From Toxonevra muliebris (Eukaryota; Arthropoda; Insecta; Diptera; Pallopteridae): a stretch of DNA of 64,000 nucleotides. Location of the stretch: contig OY829326.1 in the NCBI GenBank assembly GCA_963691655.1, positions 117,153,388-117,217,387 of the forward strand, read 5' to 3'. Under the pieces are notes generated by a model, which searched no databases, had not been told where the DNA came from, and saw only the letters and a program-made list of their open reading frames with translations. How positions within the stretch are numbered: position 1 is the first letter of the stretch; each line of letters begins with the position of its first letter. This document shows, piece after piece, positions 56,561-64,000 of the stretch. The translations under genes and the position numbers were made by a program.

Positions 56561-58939
56561 AACGTTCATTTTCGATTTAGTACAATTCAAAAGCACCGAC
56601 AAAATCGTCAATAAATGAATATTTCCCCAAGTTAAAGCCAGTATTCAATATTCTAGAAAACTCTTGCGCAAAAAATCAGTAAGATTTGAAGTTATAATTG
56701 CTTCAATTATGAAAACCTTCAAATTGTCAATACACGCTTGACTTATTTCTTCGATATCAACTGAGAAAAATAATGGAAATTTAAATAAATTAATAAAAAC
56801 TTAAAGAAAATTGATAAAATTTAAAGAAAACAACAACGAATGCATAACTGAACATTGCAACATTTTAAAAAGTAAAGTAAAAAAAAAAACATCAACAAAA
56901 ACATTAATAGGTGGGAGGGAAAGGCAGCAGCTTTCAAAATTGGCGTATTAAGTAACAATCTTCATGTAATTTTCGAAAAGCAAACAACAACAAAAAAAGA
57001 AAATAAAAATGAATGAAAATTACGAATATAGTAGCAGTGAACGAACGAGTAGCGGTTTTATACTAGACAAACGAGTACACGGCTACCTACATACTGGTGT
57101 AGTACAAGTTAATCATCGGTTATTTACTAAATCAAATAACTTCAGTAAATAAAAAGTAAAAAGAGAAGAAATTAAATTGAAAAATTGATGCATTGGGATT
57201 TACACCTACATAGATCTTAAACCAGATGATGTAAAAGTTAATTTAATTTATTTACTAAACTTATTTTAAAAATCTATAAAATTTAGAAAAGTCAAGTTAA
57301 TCGCTTTGTTCTGTATGCGGATCATATAATACAAACAAGTACAGTACAGCAGATACACTCAACATAAAAGTATGTATGAAGATATGTACAGCAGCATGCA
57401 TGCATTTTTCTATATATATGTACAAAACAGACACACACACAGACTTTTCGTCTTTTCGAAAACCACCACTGTCACTCTACGAGCCATCGCCATTGCCATC
57501 AATAGGATTGCAATAACATATCGAGTGTACGGGAAAAAGTGAGCATTTATTTGAGTGTGTGTGTGTATGTAGGTGTGTGTGAGAATGAGTAAAAATACCT
57601 GCTTTGTAAAAGTAATGGAATGAAATTTGGTTCAACCCTGCAAAAAAAACAAAAAAATAACAAATAAAAAAAAAAAAACAAAAAAAAAAAAAAAAATGGG
57701 GAGCGGAAAATTATAAGCGCAAAAAAAAAGAAAGGAATTTATGGGAATTTTTGTTTGTTAAATAGCGATGCATTATCGATGGAGCTTGCATCATTTATTG
57801 ACAAAATGCTTTTAAGGAACAGAGCGGAGCAGAGGAACGGCAGTGTGCAACAACAAAAGAAGTCATCACCAATGCATTTCAAAGTGCATCCAGCAACAGC
57901 AACAATAAGAAACACAAGCCACAACAAAATTCAAGAGATAACAAAAAATTGATTATTAGTGGAATTGTTGTTGTGCTGTTGTTGATGCTGCTGAGAACAA
58001 AGAGAAAACGCCTCAAAAACACCAATAAACATGCATGACGATGAAGAAAATTGTGTTGCTATTTTAAAATTCAAGTGGCTGTGATTTTAGCTGCTGCTGT
58101 TGTTGCTTCTGGCAATTTTTTTAAAATTTTTTTTTGCTGCTGTTGTTGCTCGCAAAAAACATAGCAGCAAAAAAAAAAACCAACATAACACAAAGGCGAA
58201 AAACAAAAATTACAACAATAAAGAAAGAAGAAAAAACGCACCCGATAAAAAGCAAAAAAAACGAAAAAAATAAAAAGACATGAAAAAAAGAAAAAAATTC
58301 TGAATAAAGACCAAAGCACCCAACCCAATCACAGTAGCAGCAGCAGCAAGCACTAGCAAACACGCGCAATCACTGCAACGACGACAGTCAGTCAGCTACA
58401 GTAATGAGACTGCAACAGTGCCGCACAATGTTGAACAACAACAACGCCAACGACAATATCATCGGCAATGACGACTCCGATGTATTATTAATGGCATATA
58501 TGAAAAAAAGGCAAAGAAAAAACATTCAGAAAAATTCTTATCAGTCAGAAAGCTGATGACGTTGCATGCAAGAAAGAAGCTGAAGCTTAAAAAAAAACAA
58601 AGAAACAGAGCACAAGTGAAAGGAGAACGCAATGGCTATGCTGCCATCGCCGCCATCGTTCAACATAAAAACATCGTACAACAATAAAAAACCAGAAAAA
58701 AGGGAGACACTTGTGCTGCTAACACAAACAAAGAAGAGCGAGAGAGAAACGCAAGCAGTCAGAAAAAAATACAACAAATATGCACTCAATTTGATTTAGG
58801 CTCGGCAGACTGAAGCATAGCCAGGGTTGCCAAATTTTAAAATTAAAATGAAATAATTTTGAGTGAGGAATATTTATCTTCATATCTCTTGGAAATTGCC
58901 CATACAGATATGATCAATCTTCTTCCAAAAAGTTGCCAG
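56561..58939. other. Non-coding DNA, probable intron
   Basis: No supported gene. It holds A runs near 56879-56889 and 57664-57696, a CA run near 57431-57442, TG repeats near 57555-57582, CAGCAA repeats near 57890-57905, GCTGTTGTT repeats near 57970-57992 and 58090-58150, and CAG repeats near 58334-58350. Confidence 0.55.
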
Positions 58940-59440
58940 ATGTTGACAATATTGCTGCCTGCACGGTAAACGTCATGGCTCACATGATATGATACAGACA
59001 GTAACATCGTCTCACTGTGCTGCGACATTAATCAGTATCTGGAGATGATGGCCCCCTTCTTCGTAAGCCGAAACTTTCAACTCTTACCAGAGAAGTCGGC
59101 CGCCACGCTTTTCACCTCTTGTACGAAGGAAATAAGAACGACACATGACATATTCATCGAAGGAAATCGTATCTCAACGGGGAGATACTTTAAAATCCTC
59201 GGGGGCTGCCCTTAAGCAGCTACATACAGAGGCGGTTCATTCAGTTCATTCAGCGACAACAAAACAAAGGCCCAATATAGTCCTGAACGTTAGGCCACCG
59301 CCAGTTGCGGATGAGGAACGAAGTCTGCCCAGAACTACGAGATGTACTGTCGCACTCTTCTTTCTCAACCATACAATGCAAGTTACTCTAAAGACGGACT
59401 CAGATCACAAAGGAGGGAGAGTAAACCCCAATAGAGTAGA
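58940..59440 (+). pseudogene. Jockey-like retrotransposon C-terminal fragment
   Basis: The clearest part is 59220-59370: LHTEAVHSVHSATTKQRPN, then VLNVRPPPVADEERSLPRTT, then RCTVALF. Jockey-group reverse transcriptase proteins end with a block of the form IHT..V, then VLG.RPPP...EE..LPR.TR..LAQLRSG. Upstream, NIAACTVNVMAHM near 58945-58990 is compatible with the QN.ALR.ATG motif of the same proteins. Frame changes separate the parts, and the expected RSG and Cys motif after LPR.TR are lost. There is no A-rich end of its own. Confidence 0.65.
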
Positions 59441-60544
59441 TACATTATTTTTTTTACATATTTCTCTAGAAAGTCAATTAAAAATTAAATTTAAAAAATC
59501 CAGATTCCATAAAATTATTGTGTAAATAGCTATTTTTATAATTATTGGAAACACTGATGATAAATCCCCTAATGCAATAATAAAATCGTAAAAAGACAAA
59601 GAAATTTTCTAATGAAAAAGAAAAATCCCTTTATTGGGAGAAACCATGTGAGAAGAGAAGAATAGGGAAGAGTGTAAAAGGTGAAAATTGCATTCCACTA
59701 TAAATTTACTCAATGCAGTTAATTGCAACAACACAATGAATAACAAAGTAACAGAGAGCAGCAAGCAATAACAATGTTTTTTTTTTTTTTTTTGTATAAT
59801 TAATGCTGTTGTTGTTGTCGTAGTTGTTTGCATTGCCAAATCTCTGCCCTCAGGTGCTCCCGGCGCTTTCTGCTACTTGCTATTACACATACGCACATAC
59901 ACAAATATCGAGCTTGTTCGCGTTGCTGCAGTTACTGTTATTGTTGTTGTCAGCCGATGTTGCTTGACTTGAACTTGTTTTCGAGATTGAATTTCAATGC
60001 AATTGTAAATGCAATCAGCAGCAACAACAACCACAACAACAACGAGAGAAAAAATAAAAGGCACAACAAATAATGAAAAAAGAGAGAAGCAAAAAAAAAA
60101 AAGTAGGTACAAAACAAAAAACATAAAAATTAAAAAGAAAATCAACAATGTATTCGCAAGCAAATGCAAAGAACTTTAGACTTTTTTGTTGTACAATTTT
60201 TGTTTGTATGTGCAGCAGCCAGCAATCTAATTGCATTTTGTTGCTGTTGTTTTGCATGGTGGCGCACAAAGTGGTGTATTATTGGGTGTAGAACGAACGA
60301 GATATAGAAAGATGTAGGCAAGAAGATAGGGTGATAGAAAGGGGAGAGAAAAGCACAGCAGCAGTGAAATTAAATCACATACACGCATACATGCAAGCAT
60401 GCATATCCCTACGGGAAATTAAGTATGTGATGAAATTTGAAAAGGAGGATGCAACAGCTAAAACTTCTTTTTTTGTTTTCTTAATTGTTTTGAAACTCTT
60501 CATCAATTAACCTGTAAGCGATGCGATAATAGCTTACAGGCATA
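59441..60544. other. Non-coding DNA, probable intron
   Basis: No supported gene. It has a T run near 59777-59792, GTT repeats near 59807-59816 and 59940-59950, CAACAA repeats near 60017-60042, an A run near 60090-60101 and a small perfect hairpin at 60512-60540 (CCTGTAAGC and GCTTACAGG). Confidence 0.55.
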
Positions 60545-60643
60545 CCTAAATTGACGCGTCATCGTTTAACGTTTAAAACCGCCTATTTTTGTATGGGAAT
60601 AAGAGAATTTTGACAGATAACGACACTGACGCTCCAATTTAGG
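60545..60643. mobile_element. 99-bp MITE flanked by TA
   Basis: The left end CCTAAATTGACGCGTCATCG and the reverse complement of the right end CCTAAATTGGAGCGTCAGTG are inverted repeats with a few mismatches over about 28 bp. TA stands on both sides (60543-60544 and 60644-60645). The TA target fits a Tc1/mariner-mobilised MITE. Only about 40 bp separate the arms, so the whole can fold into one hairpin. It is non-coding. Confidence 0.75.
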
Positions 60644-63600
60644 TATAACTGTTTGTTTTCATCTTTATTGTTATTGCTTGTTTTTTAGAGCAAATGAGTA
60701 TTATACTTCATTGTTTTCAAAGTTTACTCTCATTTACTTTTTCTGGTCTAGATTTTTCAAAAATAACTTCTTTTTTTTTTATATTACAAAAGTATAAACT
60801 TTTAAGAGTATACTGTAAAATTTTATCAATATTTCCAGTATTTCGACTTCTACATACATTTAACAGGTGAGCGCAGAAGCAGGTAAAAGGGCCGACTGAA
60901 GTTTAAACTCATTTATCTCGAAACTATATTTTTCTGCACGATGGGACACAAAAAACAAAAACTACTCGACCGATTCGCCTCAAATTTTACTATATTATTC
61001 AGAAAACCAGTGCTTATCGCAGGAACTAAAACAAGCTTTCTACGTTGAATACTTCTTACTTTTTACATACAAAAAGTAGTGAAAAAACGGTCTGTTTTCG
61101 TAAAGTAAATTTCAACAACGCGCCATTTTGTCAAATTTTTTTTTTTTTTTTGTTTTAGATAACTACATTCATACCAATTGTAACCTTTTTTTTTTGTTTG
61201 AGATCAGTGAAAAATTCAAAACCTGTCTCACCAGCAAGATCCGTTTTTTTGAAGAGGGCAACTGTAACAACACCAATTTTAGTTTACTTAAAATTATTAT
61301 TTTTTTTTTTTATTATTTTTTTTTTTTTTGTATATTTTTAAAGTAATAAAATATATATTTTAAAAGTAAATACTATTGCTCATTATTTCATTTAAAAAAA
61401 AATCCTAAAAATTCATCAAATTCAAGGGCGCTAGACCAGAAGGTCCCCTTAAATGACTGTTACATCCACTTACAAATTTTAAATATGTAAGCAGAGATTC
61501 AGGTATTGCCACCCAAAGGCCGGTAATGTAAAAACTAAAATGATATTTTTTTAGAAGATTCATTGCAGTATAAAATTCCCATTGGGATATGCATGAATAA
61601 AAAAAGAAGACACCAAAATTATTTTTGCTTGAAAAACATTCACACATATACAGATATGGAGTCATAGTACACACACATATTCTCGATTCGGTCATTTTTG
61701 CCGGTTCTGCGCGTTGTGATTTTGTTTCATTTCGTTTTGTTCCGTTCCACTGTTTTTTCTCTCTCTTTCTGTTTTTTTTTTTTTTTTGTTTTTTATTATT
61801 TTTGTTGTTTTTTGTTTTTATTTATTTTGATATTTTGTTGTTGGGTTTTTAGTATGTTATTATGAAAGTTATGCAATATTTTTTGTGTTAGAATTTCAAT
61901 ATGAAATTGGAATGAAATGCGCATCCCATGTGCAAATTCAGTTATCAACACACACACATATGAATACACATATCGCCACTTTTCTTTTAATTTATTGAAT
62001 TTCTTTTTTTTAACTATATTCATAGTCAAGAAGCAAATAATTTCTATAATTGATTTTAAAATAGCTGCAAATAGAGAAAACGAAATAGAAGAAGGGAGGG
62101 AAGAAAAAAATCACAAAAAAAACACTTCACTGTAAAAATGGAAATCAACAAACACAGGTGATACTCAAATGAATATTTTTATTATTTTTTTTTTTTTTTT
62201 GTTATTATTATTATGTACTTATTGAAATCCAAGTTTTAGTTACAGGTTCGAGAAAATGTCGTAAGCGCAAGTGTTTCAAAGTATTTAGAATATAACAAAA
62301 AAACTATTGAGACTTGAAATAAAGTGAGCTAACTGCTAATCTCGACAATTATTTCATAGGTAAATTCAATTTAAAAATAAATAAAAAAAAAAACTGCATA
62401 TTTATTATGAAAACTAATAAATAATGTTTATTGTTGTAGGGTATTTATTTCGACTTTAGAAAATATCGACAACGCACACACACAGTAGTTCAATTGCACA
62501 TTTTGTTGCTTTTCGTGGAAACATCATTTTGGATGCCCATTTTGAAAATGAAAATGTTGTTTACAAAATATGCTTTGTTTTAATAATTATAATAAAATCA
62601 TTTGGAACCAGTTTTTCAATGTGAATTAAACTCACACAACTGTTTATAGCTTAAACTTACCTCAAACTCAGAAACGAGCTGCTCAATGCGAGTTTAAACT
62701 TTATTGAGTTCAGCTGTCAAAAATTAATGAAGCTTAAGACCTATTGTTTAAAGTAACCGAAAACCGAAACCGAATTTTAGTTCTTGAGATGAAGAAAGTT
62801 ACTTCCAAGATGAATTTATACCAGGTGAAGTTACCAGAAACTCATTCTTCTTCTTTTTTCGTGGTCAATATCATAGGCTGTCAAAATCATTGTTTACTTT
62901 CGATTGTTTGTTTACGTTTATTCTCCATTTTCGCATTCTTTTCACGCCGCCATTATGGCCGCAACAACAAAAATGTGTTGTTACTATTCTGTTGTACGGC
63001 TGATTTTAACATTTTATGATATCTGACGCAACAACAAAGATGTGTTATTTTTGCCAAGATGAAATTGTTGTAATCTTGCTATCACCTTCTACATGATTTT
63101 ACCATGAATCACCATGAAGATTGTATTAACTGAAGAGCTAGCATAACCTTGCAATAATCTTGAACGATAGGCTTCAGACAGAATTTGGAATAATCCGTGA
63201 AGAAAATTATTCGAAAAACTGGGGTGCGTTTTTTTTCAAAAGCCCGCAAATTTCTTTTTTTTCGATTTAAAAATAAAATGATTCCTAAGTCTAAGCTTTA
63301 TCTAGGACATACAACTTTTTTTCAGATTTACAGTTTCGGAGATTAACTGTCAGTCATAAGACTCTACTTTTTTTAATACTTGACTTTGGTGCCCTCTTTA
63401 ATTTAAATGTAAAACTAAAATTGAAAAAATTTTTTTTCTATTCTTGAAAGCCTAAAGAATCTTACAAAAAAAACCTGATTTTGATATTAAAATATTTCCA
63501 AAAATTTTTTTTAAAAATTGCGGTTTTTTTTACATGAGGAACTGTTGTCCTACCTTAAACAATAATTCGAGGGTTATTAAAATGGTTGTAATCCACGCTA

Positions 63601-64000
63601 ATTAGTGAGTTACAGATTCAAATAGGGTTTCATCTAGACATTAAGATAAAATATCGGGTTTTCATCTGGACATTGAAAAAAGATTTTTCCACACAATAAA
63701 AAGCAATAAATATAAAAATTAATGTATATACTTATATATGTACATATGTCTTCACATTAAAGTGCCTCGAGTTCCATATACAAAAATCGGTCCTGAACGA
63801 ACCTCAGTTTATTTTCTGATGATTCCCAAAATATTTCAGCTCAAGCGATTACTGTTCGTGAGCTGTACCATCTTGAAAAATCTCTTACTTCATTTTTCAA
63901 TTTTGCTTTTTTTCTGTTATCGAGTGAACAGCTGATAACACAGTGCAACAAAACTTCAGCTTTTGTCTTATGCCCGAGATTTTCTAACGGCTTTATAGTA
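60644..64000. other. Non-coding DNA, probable intron
   Basis: No supported gene up to the right edge. It includes long T-rich runs near 61138-61151, 61299-61329 and 61770-61800, CA repeats near 61949-61960 and 62472-62485, and a T run near 62187-62201. Unique-looking text near 60890-61030 and 63540-63690 (such as ACTCGACCGATTCGCC) resembles parts of dispersed elements, but no second copy is in the window. A splice-like pair near 62658-62712 was considered and set aside. Confidence 0.5.

Noticed and set aside
59145..59525. A 126-residue frame as a host gene
   Set aside because: Its centre matches the RPPP...EE..LPR.TR block of Jockey-type retrotransposons, so it is recorded as a retrotransposon fragment.
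62658..62712. Exon-like minus-strand segment between TTTTTGACAG and GTAAGT
   Set aside because: Good splice-like edges, but the 54-bp peptide matches no part of midnolin that I know, and one frame has stops; similar GAGTTTRAR words repeat around it.

Overview
The window is eukaryotic and looks like the genome of a higher fly (Diptera, Schizophora; possibly a calyptrate such as a blow fly or house fly, but the species cannot be fixed from this sequence). It is strongly AT-rich and full of AAC/GTT, GCT/AGC and GAGA microsatellites and A/T runs. It is packed with decayed insect transposons and has almost no coding sequence. No prokaryotic gene organisation, operon or CRISPR array is present. Nearly every long open frame is either the complement of A-rich or microsatellite DNA or a piece of a dead transposon.

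One host protein-coding exon is recognisable: 88 bp on the minus strand (21221-21308) with good splice sites on both sides. Its 29 complete codons match the end of the ubiquitin-like domain of midnolin, whose fly orthologue is stuxnet (stx). The simplest reading is that most or all of the window is intron of a very large stx gene transcribed from right to left. The preceding exon would lie at higher coordinates and the following one at lower coordinates; neither could be found by eye.

The rest is a layered transposon record. Left part (1-18 kb): non-coding DNA with a 295-bp hAT-type MITE (1851-2145), two copies of a small MITE (7987-8061 and 11694-11810), a 518-bp element with an 8-bp target duplication (11873-12390) and a duplicated element (about 14044-14563). 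Middle (19-26 kb): piggyBac-like TTAA ends, a 123-bp tandem repeat, the stx exon, and a hAT-like element (23890-25168) that carries a second copy of the 8-bp-duplication element inserted in it. Right-centre (30-34 kb): a mariner relic (31407-32635) inside possible hAT-like ends, a piggyBac-like element (33290-33930), and a tRNA-like SINE head (about 33988). 36.7-38.8 kb: a palindromic minisatellite followed by a 5'-truncated RNase H-bearing non-LTR retrotransposon. 40.3-41.2 kb: an array of motifs matching the tRNA-Lys primer-binding site of LTR retroelements. 41.8-46.4 kb: two fused mariner relics, one split by a palindromic TA-flanked element, then a nearly complete DD37E-type Tc1/mariner element with intact terminal repeats. 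47.7-49.7 kb: a large foldback element and a decayed satellite of about 70 bp. 51-61 kb: dispersed repeats, a second 123-bp array, an RNase H remnant, a Jockey-like fragment and a 99-bp MITE.

No gene set works together here as a pathway. The interest is in the stx exon standing alone in huge introns and in the nested, dateable transposon structures. All calls were made by eye, without database searches.
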